A stretch of 64,000 nucleotides of DNA from Streptomyces noursei. GTDB taxonomy: Bacteria; Actinomycetota; Actinomycetes; Streptomycetales; Streptomycetaceae. The DNA lies in contig NZ_LWBU01000043.1 of the NCBI RefSeq assembly GCF_001646665.1, forward strand, positions 62,001 through 126,000. Direction: 5' to 3'. Shown piece after piece: positions 17,498 to 25,593 of the stretch (its first letter is position 1; every line of letters begins with the position of its first letter). The notes beneath the pieces were generated by a model, which made no database searches, was not told where the DNA came from, and worked only from the letters and a program-made list of their open reading frames with translations. Both the position numbers and the translations under genes were made by a program.

Positions 17498-18772
17498 TCA
17501 CCCGCCCGTACCGGCGCGCGTCTTCGGGGGCGCGGGCCGGTCCTTCTCGGTGGCGACGGCGGACGCGGAGAGGAGCGTGGCGGCGGCGAGCCCGCCCCAC
17601 AGGGCGGTCGGACCGTGCGGCGCGAGCGCGGTGATGGCCGCCGGGGACACGGCTAGGCCGAAACCGGTGGACAGCTCGAAGCGGGCCAGGGTGCGTCCCA
17701 GTACGGGGGCCGGGGCGAGGGCGGTGACGAGCGCGGTGGCACTGCCGGCGTAGACGATCTCCCCGAGCGTGCAGACCACGGACACCGCGGCGACGGCCGG
17801 AGCGCCCCAGCCCCCGCCCAGTGACGTGGCCGCCAGGAAGCCGAGGTAGGACGCGGCGAGCACCACCCCGGCCAGCGCCAGCACCGTCCGCCGGGCGAAG
17901 CGGGACAGCAGGACGGTGAGCGGGACCTGCAGGGCCACCACCAGCACCGTGTTGGTCACGAAGATGGCCGCGGACCACACGGGGGACGCGTGCAGCTGGG
18001 TCACCAGGACGAGCGGGAGCGCGATCTCGGGGACGTTGAGGCAGAAGACGTACACCACGTTGGCGGCCAGCAGGGCCCGCATCCGGGGCGCGGGCCCGCC
18101 CGCCCCGTCCCCGTCCGTCGTCCCGTCCCCGTCCGTCGCCCCGTCACCGTCCGGGGGTGCGGCCGGCCGGGCGCGCAGGTGCACCGACCGGGCCAGCGCC
18201 GCGGCGGTCAGGTATGCGAGCCCCGTCACGGCGGCCAGCGCCTGAAGCGCGGCGGCCCCGCCCGCCAGGCACGCGGTGGCCAGGAGCGCCCCGACGCCCA
18301 GGCCGGCGTTGCGCAGGGCGCGGCCCGCCGCGAGGGTGGCGTCCCGTTCCCGGCCGTGGGCGACCGTCGCCACGAGAGCCGCATGGGCCGCGGGCCACGC
18401 CTGGTTGCCCGCCCCGAGCACGAGCGCGGCCGCCGCGAACGGCCAGACGTGCCCCGCGGGGGCGGCCAGCAGCAGCACCACGCCCAGCGCCCGCACCAGC
18501 ATCGACGCCGCCACGACCGTGCTGCGTGCGCCCCGGTCCAGCCACCGGCCCACCGCCGGTATGCACAACAGGCCCACGACCACGCCGACCGTCATGGCGA
18601 TGCCGGTGGCCGGCGCGGACAGCCGCAGCACCATCACCCCGTAGAGGAGCAGGAACGGCCGCAGCAGGCCGGTGCCGAGCGCGTCCACGGCCAGGGCGAC
18701 GGCGTAGCGGGGGCCTCCGGACGCCCGGACGAGGGCGCGGGGCCGGATCGAAGTGACGGTGCGGGTTGTCAT
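17498..18772 (-). CDS. MFS transporter
   Basis: Major facilitator family exporter of 424 residues with about 12 hydrophobic segments. The loop between helices 2 and 3 contains GRWLDRGARS, a degenerate form of the MFS motif G-x3-D-R-x-G-R. The central cytoplasmic loop (about residue 215) carries a run of Asp/Gly repeats (DGDGATDGDGTTDGDG). The ATG at 18772 is used. It is divergent from the ArsR/DUF5937 regulator gene at 18872, and a perfect palindrome between them is a likely operator, so the regulator probably represses this exporter until a ligand binds. Substrate unknown. Confidence 0.88.
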   Translation of the reverse strand: MTTRTVTSIRPRALVRASGGPRYAVALAVDALGTGLLRPFLLLYGVMVLRLSAPATGIAMTVGVVVGLLCIPAVGRWLDRGARSTVVAASMLVRALGVVLLLAAPAGHVWPFAAAALVLGAGNQAWPAAHAALVATVAHGRERDATLAAGRALRNAGLGVGALLATACLAGGAAALQALAAVTGLAYLTAAALARSVHLRARPAAPPDGDGATDGDGTTDGDGAGGPAPRMRALLAANVVYVFCLNVPEIALPLVLVTQLHASPVWSAAIFVTNTVLVVALQVPLTVLLSRFARRTVLALAGVVLAASYLGFLAATSLGGGWGAPAVAAVSVVCTLGEIVYAGSATALVTALAPAPVLGRTLARFELSTGFGLAVSPAAITALAPHGPTALWGGLAAATLLSASAVATEKDRPAPPKTRAGTGG

Positions 18773-18810
18773 GGCGTCAGACGGTGCGTGCGACGGCCCG
18801 GCCGGGCACG

Positions 18811-18835
18811 CCGGTTGACGGACACCGTCAACCGG
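18811..18835. promoter_or_regulatory. Perfect palindromic operator between MFS gene and DUF5937 regulator
   Basis: CCGGTTGACGG, a 3-base centre ACA, then the exact complement CCGTCAACCGG. It contains TTGACGG, a good -35 box, in a 99-base divergent gap. It is the expected site for the dimeric ArsR-type regulator encoded at 18872. Confidence 0.75.
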
Positions 18836-18871
18836 CACCGTCGCCCGCCGGGCGTCGGTGATGCTGAGGGG

Positions 18872-19960
18872 ATGACCTTGAGGATCGACATCGGCGGCCT
18901 GCCGTCCGAACGACTGCGCTTCGCCGCGTCCCCGCTGGCCGAACTGACCGCGATGCTCCACGTGCTGGCCGAGCCGGGGCACCATCCGCACCTCGCGGGC
19001 TGGGCCGGGGACGTATGGGCGGGGCTGCGGCCGGAGCTGGCCGAGCGGCTGCGGGAGGCGGAGTTCCTCTGGCGTTCCTCGCAGGCCGACTTCCTGCTGC
19101 CCGCCCGGCCGCGCCCGACCCTCGCCGAGGAGCTGGACGACGTGGACCGCATCGACGACGAGGCGTACGCGACCGCCGCGCTCGTCACCACCTGCGGCAG
19201 CAACCGGCTCCCCGCCGCCGCACCGTCGCCGCTCACCGACGCGACCGCGCGCGAGCGGGCCCTGGACCTGGCGCAGGCCCGCGGCGCACGGCAGGAGGCG
19301 TTCGCGGAACGGCTGCTCGCGGACCCGGCGGCCGTACGGGCACGGGTCCGCGACACCCTCGAACAGTGCGCCGAGGCCTTCTTCGACACCGCCTGGGCGG
19401 AGGTGGCCGTGCGGCTCGCCTCCGACCTGCGCCTGAAGAACGACCTGTTGAGGCGTCAGGGTCTCGAAGCCGCCCTCGCGTCGGTGTCCGGGGCGATGAC
19501 CCTGGCGCCCGGCGGCGACTGCCTCGTCGTGGACAAGCTCCAGGACAAGGCGACGGCCGCCCGCGGCACCGGTGTCACCTTCATCCCCAGCGTGTACGGA
19601 AGCCCGCACCTGGTGGTCGTCCACGCGCCCGGCTGGCAGCCGGTGGTGCAGTACCCCGTCGTGGCCGAGCCGGGCCCGGCGGAACCGGTGTCGCTGGAGA
19701 CGGTCACCCTGCGGCTGGAGGCCCTCGCGCACCCGGTACGGCTCCGGCTGCTGCGCACCCTCGCCCGCGGCCCGCACACCACCGGTGAACTGGCCCACGC
19801 CTGGGAGCTGTCACCGCCGGAGGTCTCCCGCCACCTCGCCGCCCTGCGCCGCGCGGGACTGCTCACACGCCGGCGGCAGGGCCGTTACGTCCGGCACACC
19901 CTCGACGTGCCTGGGCTGACGGCGCTCGGGACCGACCTGCTGGCGGCGGTCCTGCGCTGA
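18872..19960 (+). CDS. ArsR-family regulator with N-terminal DUF5937
   Basis: 362-residue transcriptional regulator. Residues about 1-250 correspond to DUF5937 (starts LRIDIGGLPSERLRFAASPLAEL), probably the ligand-sensing part. The C-terminal 90 residues are a winged helix of the ArsR type with RLEALAHPVRLRLLRTLARG, recognition helix SPPEVSRHLAALRRAGL and wing RRQGRYVRHTL. There are no metal-type cysteine motifs, so it probably senses an organic ligand. ATG at 18872. It is divergent from the MFS gene across a perfect 25-bp palindrome, indicating a regulator-exporter pair with autoregulation. Confidence 0.88.
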   Translation: MTLRIDIGGLPSERLRFAASPLAELTAMLHVLAEPGHHPHLAGWAGDVWAGLRPELAERLREAEFLWRSSQADFLLPARPRPTLAEELDDVDRIDDEAYATAALVTTCGSNRLPAAAPSPLTDATARERALDLAQARGARQEAFAERLLADPAAVRARVRDTLEQCAEAFFDTAWAEVAVRLASDLRLKNDLLRRQGLEAALASVSGAMTLAPGGDCLVVDKLQDKATAARGTGVTFIPSVYGSPHLVVVHAPGWQPVVQYPVVAEPGPAEPVSLETVTLRLEALAHPVRLRLLRTLARGPHTTGELAHAWELSPPEVSRHLAALRRAGLLTRRRQGRYVRHTLDVPGLTALGTDLLAAVLR

Positions 19961-20016
19961 GCGCCGTCCGTCCGGCCTCCGGGCTGCCTCTCCTCGCCGT
20001 CGCAGGTGCGGCGCGG

Positions 20017-20889
20017 TCAGGTGCGGCGGGCGGCCCAGACGGTGCGTTCGGTCCGGACCGCGAGGTCGCCGCGGTGCGGGAGGCCGAGCGGGTCGCCGGT
20101 GTCGAGCAACCGGTCGAGCGCGTCGAGGTCCTCCGGGGCGAGGGCGTGGGCGGCGCTGTCGCGCAGGCGCCGCAGGCCGCTGAGCGCGTACCGGCCGACC
20201 GCCGGGTCGGCGGAGCCGTCGACGCGCACGGTGAGCACCCGCTCGTCCTCGACGGTGAATCCGGCCCCGGCCAGCCGGGGGCCCCAGTCGGCTCCCCGGT
20301 GCGGCACCTGCTCGGCGGCGTGCCGGGCGAGGGCGGCGTGGCAGCGCTCCTCCAGGCCGGGCCGCCACTCCGGCGCGTCGTCGGGCAGGAAGCGCGGGAA
20401 GCCGGCCAGCTCGACGACGGCGAACAGGCCGCCGGGCGCGAGCACGTCGTGGACCCGGCGCAGGACGCGGTCGGGGTCGGCCATGTGGTGCATCGACGCC
20501 GACGCCCACACCAGTTCCGGCCGGGGCAGCTCGGGCCAGTCCCCGTCGAGGTCGGCCCGTACCGTACGCACCCGGTCGGCGACCCCGAGCGCCTCGGCCC
20601 GTTCCCGCAGCCGCTCCAGCAGGGCCGGCGACGCGTCGACGGCGGTCACCTCGGCCCGGGGGAAGCGCGACAGCAGGGCGAAGGTGCCGGCGCCCGTTCC
20701 GCACCCCAGGTCCGTGATGCGGCGCGGGTCCCGGCCGACGGGCAGCCACTGCGTGACGGACGCGTGGTGCCCGGCGAGCACTTCGGCGTCGAGGTCGAGG
20801 ACTTCGGCATGGCCGTCGAAACCGGAGGCGTGCCGTGCGGAGTGATGCGCGCCGGCGTGGGTGGGCTGCGGGGACGTGTGGTGGCTCAT
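20017..20889 (-). CDS. Class I SAM-dependent methyltransferase
   Basis: 290-residue methyltransferase. Motif I is ITDLGCGTGAGTFALL (near residue 55), motif II region EVTAVDASPALLERLRERA, and motif IV ELVWASASMHHMADPDRVL, a typical UbiE/Methyltransf_11 layout. The N-terminus is His-rich (SHHTSP...GAHHSARHASG). The ATG at 20889 is preferred; no strong ribosome-binding site is visible. Acceptor unknown. Gene order (convergent with the DUF5937 regulator, upstream XRE regulator on the same strand) gives no clear partner. Confidence 0.82.
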   Translation of the reverse strand: MSHHTSPQPTHAGAHHSARHASGFDGHAEVLDLDAEVLAGHHASVTQWLPVGRDPRRITDLGCGTGAGTFALLSRFPRAEVTAVDASPALLERLRERAEALGVADRVRTVRADLDGDWPELPRPELVWASASMHHMADPDRVLRRVHDVLAPGGLFAVVELAGFPRFLPDDAPEWRPGLEERCHAALARHAAEQVPHRGADWGPRLAGAGFTVEDERVLTVRVDGSADPAVGRYALSGLRRLRDSAAHALAPEDLDALDRLLDTGDPLGLPHRGDLAVRTERTVWAARRT

Positions 20890-21007
20890 GGGCGCCACGC
20901 TAGGGCGGTCATGGCGTCGCCCCGCCATGGTTTCCCGTACGCGCAAGACGATGGCCGGATGTACTGCCGGACGCGCAAGCGGCGCCCTCGCGCCGGGTCG
21001 GCCGCGC

Positions 21008-21577
21008 TCAGGCGTCGTCACCGCGCTGGTGGCCGCGCCGCGCGTCCCGGTCGAAGATGCCGAGGATCTCGCAGGGCCCGCCCTCGGCGCCGATGGCGTG
21101 CGGCAGCATCGTGGGGAACTCCGCCGCCTGGTTGGTCTCCACGCGCATGCGCCGGTTGCCGAGCAGCAGCACCGCGGTGCCGGACAGGACGACCAGCCAC
21201 TCCCGGCCCGGGTGGGCGCGCATGCGCGCGGGGTTGTCGGGCGGCGGGTCCGTCATGCGCTGGCGCACCACGCTCAGCCCGGGATCCGCCCTGACGGGCC
21301 AGCGCATGAGCCCGTGCGCGGCGTCGATCACCGGACTGATGAGGACGTCGTCGGCGGCGGTCTCGACGAGCTGGTCCAGCGAGGTGTCCAGGGCGCGCGC
21401 GAGGGTGACGAGCTGGTCCAGGGCCAGGCGGCGGCGGCCGTTCTCGATGCGGCTGAGCGTGGACTGGCTGACCCTGGCGCGGGTGGCCAACTCCTCCAGG
21501 GACCAGCCCTGCGCCACGCGCAGGGCCCGGATGCGTTTGCGCACCAGGCTGTCCAGATCGCCATCTTCTTGCGTCAT
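21008..21577 (-). CDS. XRE-family regulator with C-terminal cupin
   Basis: 189-residue regulator. Residues about 8-65 are a helix-turn-helix (KRIRALRVAQGWSLEELA, ARVSQSTLSRIENGRRR), and residues about 110-180 are a cupin barrel (MRAHPGREWLVVLSGTAVLLLGNRRM) that probably binds a small ligand. ATG at 21577 is used; another lies 3 codons upstream at 21586. A -10-like TACGAT ends about 8-10 bases before these starts, suggesting a leaderless mRNA. It is divergent from the thioredoxin-reductase-like gene at 21673, a pairing common in actinobacteria, and likely represses it. Confidence 0.87.
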   Translation of the reverse strand: MTQEDGDLDSLVRKRIRALRVAQGWSLEELATRARVSQSTLSRIENGRRRLALDQLVTLARALDTSLDQLVETAADDVLISPVIDAAHGLMRWPVRADPGLSVVRQRMTDPPPDNPARMRAHPGREWLVVLSGTAVLLLGNRRMRVETNQAAEFPTMLPHAIGAEGGPCEILGIFDRDARRGHQRGDDA

Positions 21578-21672
21578 GCGCAACATCGTATGCCTGGTTG
21601 GCAAGGCGCGCCTATCGTCGCGAACGGGCCCGGCACCGGCCGGGGACCGCGACGAGAGAGGGTGCGACAGCC

Positions 21673-22746
21673 ATGCCCGAGACCACCATGTCCGACACCG
21701 ACGCCATGTGCGACACCACCACCATGCCCGTGTCCGTCGCCGAGCGCGCCGCCGAGCGTGCCGCCGACGAGCCGCCCGGCGGGCTCGTCGACGCCGTGGT
21801 GATCGGCGGCGGCGCCGCGGGCCTGAACGGGGCGCTGATGCTCGCCCGGTCCCGCCGCTCGGTCGTCGTGATCGACGGCGGCGCCCCGCGCAACGCACCC
21901 GCCGACGGAGTGCGCGGCCTGCTCGGCCTGGACGGCATCGCCCCGGCCGAACTGCTGCGCAGAGGCCGCGAAGAGGTACGCCGCTACGGCGGCCTCGTGG
22001 TGGCCGGGGAGGTGACCTCGGCCGGTCCGGCCGGCCCGGCCGGGGGAGACCCGCGCTTCACGGTGACCCTCGCGGACGGCCGCAGCTTGTACGCGCGCCG
22101 CCTGCTCGTCGCCACCGGGCTGCGCGACGTGCTCCCCGACGTCCCCGGGCTCGCCGCGCACTGGGGCCACGGTGTGGTGCACTGCCCCTACTGCCACGGC
22201 TGGGAGGTGCGCGACGAGCCCATCGGGGTCCTGGCCACGGGCCCCGCGTCGGTGCACCACGCCGTGCTGTTCCGCCAGCTCACCGACGACCTCGTCTTCT
22301 TCACGCGCGGCACGGAACTCGACGAGGACACCCGCGCACGGTTCGCCGCCCGAGGCATCCGGGTCGTCGACGCGCCGGTGGAGGAGGTCGTGACCGGTCG
22401 GGACGGCGGTATCGAGGGCGTGCGCCTCGCGGACGGGAGCGTGGTGCGGCGCCGGGTCCTCGCGGTCGCCACGGTCCTGCGGGCCCGCACCGAGGGCCTG
22501 GACGGGCTGGGGCTGGCGACGGAGGACCTCCCGGGCGGCATGGGCCGCCGCTTCGCCTCGGGTGACGCGGGCGCCACCGGCGTGCCCGGGGTGTGGGTGG
22601 CCGGCAACGTCACCGACCCGATGGCCCAGGTCGGCGCCTCCGCCGCGGCCGGCGCCCTGGCGGGCGCCCGCATGAACGCCGACCTGGCCGCCGCCGACAC
22701 CGCTGCGGCCCTCGCCCCCGTGCCCCGGGACGGCGCCCGCGCCTGA
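21673..22746 (+). CDS. FAD/NAD(P)-dependent oxidoreductase, thioredoxin reductase-like
   Basis: 357-residue flavoprotein. A Met/Thr/Asp-rich leader of about 35 residues precedes the FAD Rossmann motif VVIGGGAAGLNGAL. ARRLLVATGLRDVLPDVPG and the dithiol site HCPYCHGWE follow (C-x2-C, as in thioredoxin reductases, with a CHGWE context seen in gliotoxin/holomycin-type and putative TrxR-like oxidoreductases), then a second FAD segment VPGVWVAGNVTDPMAQVGASAAAG. The NADPH domain appears divergent. The XRE-cupin regulator gene is divergent upstream. The likely role is a dithiol/disulphide reductase or oxidase; the partner is unknown. Confidence 0.85.
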   Translation: MPETTMSDTDAMCDTTTMPVSVAERAAERAADEPPGGLVDAVVIGGGAAGLNGALMLARSRRSVVVIDGGAPRNAPADGVRGLLGLDGIAPAELLRRGREEVRRYGGLVVAGEVTSAGPAGPAGGDPRFTVTLADGRSLYARRLLVATGLRDVLPDVPGLAAHWGHGVVHCPYCHGWEVRDEPIGVLATGPASVHHAVLFRQLTDDLVFFTRGTELDEDTRARFAARGIRVVDAPVEEVVTGRDGGIEGVRLADGSVVRRRVLAVATVLRARTEGLDGLGLATEDLPGGMGRRFASGDAGATGVPGVWVAGNVTDPMAQVGASAAAGALAGARMNADLAAADTAAALAPVPRDGARA

Positions 22747-23084
22747 CGCCCGTGCCCCGGCCCCGGGGGCGTGGCACCGCCCCGAACCGGCAGTCCGCTC
22801 CCGCCACAGGCCGACGGCCCTCTTGTGCGTCCCCGCGGCGGCGCACGGCCCGCGGCTCACCGCGCAGGCGTACCGGCGTCCGGTCCACGTCCCCCGGCGC
22901 CACGGCCCGGCGCACGCGGCGTGCGGCCTTCCGGGCTCCGACGCGGTCCGGCGCGGACGGATACGGCCACGTCCTCGCCGCCCCCCCTCCGGCGTCCCGC
23001 GCGGTCACCTCCGCCTCCCGCGGACGGCCGCGGAGTACCCCGGCGCCCACCGCCCCGCCGCCTCCGGCCGGGACGGTCGGCGCC
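22747..23084. other. Gene-free region between the TrxR-like gene and arsC
   Basis: 338 bases between convergent genes. A hairpin-forming stretch GTGCCCCGGCCCCGGGGGC...GGCAC (about 22752-22777) directly after the TrxR-like stop is a likely terminator. The rest is very GC-rich with no coding character, no tRNA and no clear promoter. Confidence 0.5.
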
Positions 23085-23498
23085 TCAGGCCGCCGGGCGC
23101 GGGGCGATCTCGTCGATCAGGCCCTCGACGAGCTTCCGGATCTCGTCGCGGATGGGCCGTACCGCCTCCACGCCCTGGCCGGCCGGGTCCTCCAGCCGCC
23201 AGTCCAGGTAACGCTTGCCCGGGAAGACCGGGCAGGTGTCGCCGCAGCCCATGGTGATGCACACGTCCGACTCCTTGACGGCGTCGACGGTGAGGACCTT
23301 CGGGGTCTCGGCGGAGATGTCGATGCCGACCTCGCGCATCGCCTCGACGGCCGCCGGGTTGACCCGGTCGGCCGGGGCGGATCCGGCGGAACGCACCTCG
23401 ACGCGGTCCCCGGCCAGGTGGGTCAGCCACGCGGCGGCCATCTGCGAGCGGCCGGCGTTGTGGACGCAGACGAACAGGACGGAGGGCTTCTGGGACAT
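23085..23498 (-). CDS. arsC: Arsenate reductase, low-molecular-weight phosphatase fold
   Basis: 137-residue enzyme reducing arsenate to arsenite. The P-loop is CVHNAGRSQ (C-x5-R-S) near residue 11; the redox cysteines of the thioredoxin/mycoredoxin-coupled class are in MGCGDTCPVFPG near residue 85, followed by the conserved YLDWRLEDPAGQG. Length and motifs fit the family exactly. It is divergent from arsR-acr3, so arsenite produced here would be exported by Acr3. An ArsR-type inverted repeat lies in the gap. Confidence 0.95.
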   Translation of the reverse strand: MSQKPSVLFVCVHNAGRSQMAAAWLTHLAGDRVEVRSAGSAPADRVNPAAVEAMREVGIDISAETPKVLTVDAVKESDVCITMGCGDTCPVFPGKRYLDWRLEDPAGQGVEAVRPIRDEIRKLVEGLIDEIAPRPAA

Positions 23499-23543
23499 CG
23501 CAGGTCTCTCTTGTCTCAGGACGAAGCAGGCGCGTCAGGCTCC

Positions 23544-23555
23544 GCTGACGTCAGC
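23544..23555. promoter_or_regulatory. GCTGACGTCAGC palindrome in the arsC/arsR gap
   Basis: A perfect 12-bp palindrome 45 bases upstream of arsC. Its core TGACGTCA recurs at 23602-23609, just inside arsR. Together with the repeat at 23577 it could be part of the arsenic control region. Confidence 0.45.
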
Positions 23556-23576
23556 ACCCGGTGGTGTCACCCACCA

Positions 23577-23594
23577 CTGATGTGAAAGTATCAG
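23577..23594. promoter_or_regulatory. Candidate ArsR operator (arsC / arsR-acr3)
   Basis: CTGAT-8 bases-ATCAG inverted repeat ending 3 bases before the arsR ATG, in the AT-richest part of the divergent gap. Position and ATCA-type half-sites fit ArsR/SmtB operators. Confidence 0.6.
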
Positions 23595-23597
23595 CCC

Positions 23598-23906
23598 ATG
23601 ATGACGTCAGTCGACACTGAACTGATTCGGGTCCTGGCCGACCCCCTCAGGCTCCGCATCGTCACCCTGCTCGCCCGCGAGACGCTGTGCACCACCCACC
23701 TGGTGGAGGAGACCGGCGCCCGTCAGACGAACCTCTCCAACCATCTGAGAGTGCTGCGCGAGGCCGGGGTGGTGGAGACCGAGCCGTGCGGCCGGTTCAC
23801 CTACTACAAGCTGCGGCCGGACGTGATCGCCCGGCTCGCGGGGCAGTTCACCGACCTGGCCGAGTCCGCCCGAGCCGCCGCCGACAACAAGAGGGCCTGT
23901 CCGTGA
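23598..23906 (+). CDS. arsR: ArsR-family arsenic repressor
   Basis: 102-residue winged-helix repressor: LIRVLADPLRLRIVTLLARE, recognition helix GARQTNLSNHLRVLREAGVV, wing CGRFTYYKL. Candidate metalloid ligands are Cys in ETLCTTHL, Cys in TEPCGRF and Cys near the C-terminus (KRACP). This differs from the classic CVC motif and resembles the alternative ArsR types. Its TGA overlaps the GTG of acr3, so the two are translationally coupled; the divergent gene is arsC. Expected to be derepressed by arsenite or antimonite. Confidence 0.93.
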   Translation: MMTSVDTELIRVLADPLRLRIVTLLARETLCTTHLVEETGARQTNLSNHLRVLREAGVVETEPCGRFTYYKLRPDVIARLAGQFTDLAESARAAADNKRACP

Positions 23907-24985
23907 CCCGTACCGAAGCACCCGCGACCACCGGGGACCCCTCCGTCGTCGCGAAGCTCTCGACGCTCGACCGCTTCCTGGCCGTCTGGATCCTGCTCGC
24001 CATGGCCCTCGGGCTCGGCCTCGGGCGGCTGGTCCCGGGCCTGAACGACGCCCTGGCGAAGGTCGAGATCGGCGGCGTCTCGCTGCCGATCGCCGTCGGC
24101 CTGCTGGTCATGATGTACCCGGTCCTCGCCAAGGTGCGGTACGACCGGCTCGACGCCGTGACCGGCGACAGGAAGCTGATGGTCTCCTCGCTGGTCATCA
24201 ACTGGGTCCTCGGTCCCGCCGTGATGTTCGCGCTGGCGTGGATCTTCCTGCCGGACCTGCCCGAGTACCGCACCGGCCTGATCATCGTCGGCCTCGCGCG
24301 CTGCATCGCCATGGTCATCATCTGGAACGACCTGGCCTGCGGCGACCGGGAGGCCGCCGCCGTCCTCGTCGCGCTCAACTCGGTGTTCCAGGTCCTCGCC
24401 TTCGGCGTGCTCGGCTGGTTCTACCTCGACCTGCTGCCCGGCCTGCTCGGTCTCGACGACGGCGAGGCGCTCGACATCTCCATGTGGAAGATCGCGCTGA
24501 ACGTCGTCATCTTCCTCGGCGTCCCGCTCCTCGCGGGCTTCCTCACGCGCCGGATCGGCGAGAAGCGGCTGGGGCGCGAGGCCTACGAGTCCGGCTTCCT
24601 GCCCCGGGTCGGCCCGTGGGCGCTCTATGGCCTGCTGTTCACGATCGTGATCCTCTTCGCCCTCCAGGGCAGGACGATCACCTCGCAGCCGCTCGACGTG
24701 GCCCGGATCGCGGTCCCGCTGCTGGTGTACTTCGCGGTGATGTGGTTCGGCACCTTCCTGCTCGGCAAGGCCATCGGCCTGAACTACGACCGCACCGCCA
24801 CCCTGGCCTTCACCGCAGCCGGCAACAACTTCGAGCTGGCCATCGCCGTCGCCATCGCCACCTTCGGCGTGACCTCCGGCCAGGCCCTCTCCGGGGTCGT
24901 CGGCCCGCTGATCGAGGTGCCCGTGCTGGTGGCCCTCGTGTACGTCTCGCTCGCCTGGCGCCGGAGGTTCACCTCCGCCGCGTGA
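23903..24985 (+). CDS. acr3: Arsenite efflux transporter, ACR3 family
   Basis: 360-residue membrane protein with about 10 hydrophobic segments that extrudes arsenite using the proton gradient. Hallmarks: VLAKVRYDRL, the conserved transport cysteine in GLARCIAMVIIWNDLACGD, and FTAAGNNFELAIAVAIATFG with the essential Glu. The GTG at 23903 overlaps the arsR stop (GTGA). It is followed by a perfect hairpin terminator shared with the second arsR. Acts with ArsC encoded divergently. Confidence 0.96.
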   Translation: MTRTEAPATTGDPSVVAKLSTLDRFLAVWILLAMALGLGLGRLVPGLNDALAKVEIGGVSLPIAVGLLVMMYPVLAKVRYDRLDAVTGDRKLMVSSLVINWVLGPAVMFALAWIFLPDLPEYRTGLIIVGLARCIAMVIIWNDLACGDREAAAVLVALNSVFQVLAFGVLGWFYLDLLPGLLGLDDGEALDISMWKIALNVVIFLGVPLLAGFLTRRIGEKRLGREAYESGFLPRVGPWALYGLLFTIVILFALQGRTITSQPLDVARIAVPLLVYFAVMWFGTFLLGKAIGLNYDRTATLAFTAAGNNFELAIAVAIATFGVTSGQALSGVVGPLIEVPVLVALVYVSLAWRRRFTSAA

Positions 24986-25007
24986 CCGTCCCGCGGGTGC
25001 GGACGGT

Positions 25008-25042
25008 GGCCGGCGGCGGCCGGAAAGGTGCCGCCGCCGGCC
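25008..25042. terminator. Perfect 13-bp terminator hairpin
   Basis: GGCCGGCGGCGGC, a 9-base loop CGGAAAGGT, and the exact complement. It lies between the convergent acr3 and second arsR genes and is likely bidirectional. Confidence 0.75.
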
Positions 25043-25090
25043 CCGTCGCACGCACCGCCGCACGCAGCGCCGCAACCGCCGCCGCGGTGC

Positions 25091-25453
25091 TCAGGCGGCG
25101 GCGTACCGGCCGAGGATGTGTCCCATCGCGGCGAGCACGGACGGCTCCACCCGGTAGTAGACCCATGTGCCGCGACGCTCGGAGGTGAGCAGCCCCGCCT
25201 CCTTGAGCTTCTTCAGGTGGTGGCTGACGGTCGGCTGCGAGACGCCGACGTCGGAGATGTCGCACACGCACGCCTCGCCGCCCTCGTGCGACGCGACCGC
25301 GGAGAAGAGCCGCAGCCGCACCGGGTCGCCGAGCGCCTTGAACATGGCGGCCGTGCGTACGGCCTCCTCGGCGGTCAGCGGGCGCTCGGTCAGCGGCGGG
25401 CAGCACGGCACGACATCCGGGTCCAGCAGGGGCAGCGGGCTCGCATTCGACAT
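25091..25453 (-). CDS. arsR: ArsR-family metalloid repressor, CVC type
   Basis: 120-residue repressor distinct from the one at 23598. The N-terminus carries VVPCCPPL and the alpha3 region EACVCDISD, so vicinal cysteines typical of classic As(III) sensing are present; recognition helix SQPTVSHHLKKLKEAGLL; wing RRGTWVYYRV. ATG at 25453 is preferred over an upstream one at 25471, since an operator-like repeat overlaps 25454 onward. Divergent from the flavoprotein-MFS operon, which it probably controls through two 32-bp repeats in the gap. Confidence 0.92.
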   Translation of the reverse strand: MSNASPLPLLDPDVVPCCPPLTERPLTAEEAVRTAAMFKALGDPVRLRLFSAVASHEGGEACVCDISDVGVSQPTVSHHLKKLKEAGLLTSERRGTWVYYRVEPSVLAAMGHILGRYAAA

Positions 25454-25477
25454 ACGTCTATGTTGACACACATCGAA
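25446..25477. promoter_or_regulatory. ArsR operator-like 32-bp repeat, copy A
   Basis: Begins TTCGA and ends TCGAA with the core ACGTCTATGTTGAC at 25454-25467. It overlaps the start codon of the second arsR, so a bound repressor would block that gene. 26 of 32 bases are identical to copy B, exactly 60 bp away. Confidence 0.65.
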
Positions 25478-25505
25478 CCAGAGGCTCCAGAGGTATCCCC
25501 TCCAT

Positions 25506-25537
25506 TTCGATGAACGTCTATGTTGACGCTCGTCGAA
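25506..25537. promoter_or_regulatory. ArsR operator-like 32-bp repeat, copy B
   Basis: Same TTCGA...TCGAA frame and identical 14-bp core (25514-25527). Its TTGACG is a good -35 box for the flavoprotein gene, with CATGCT 17 bases further as a weak -10. A 60-bp offset places both copies on nearly the same DNA face. Confidence 0.65.
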
Positions 25538-25593
25538 GCAGGTGCCATGCTGAGGGCACAGCCATCGACGGATGTCGAAACAAGGGAGTCATC

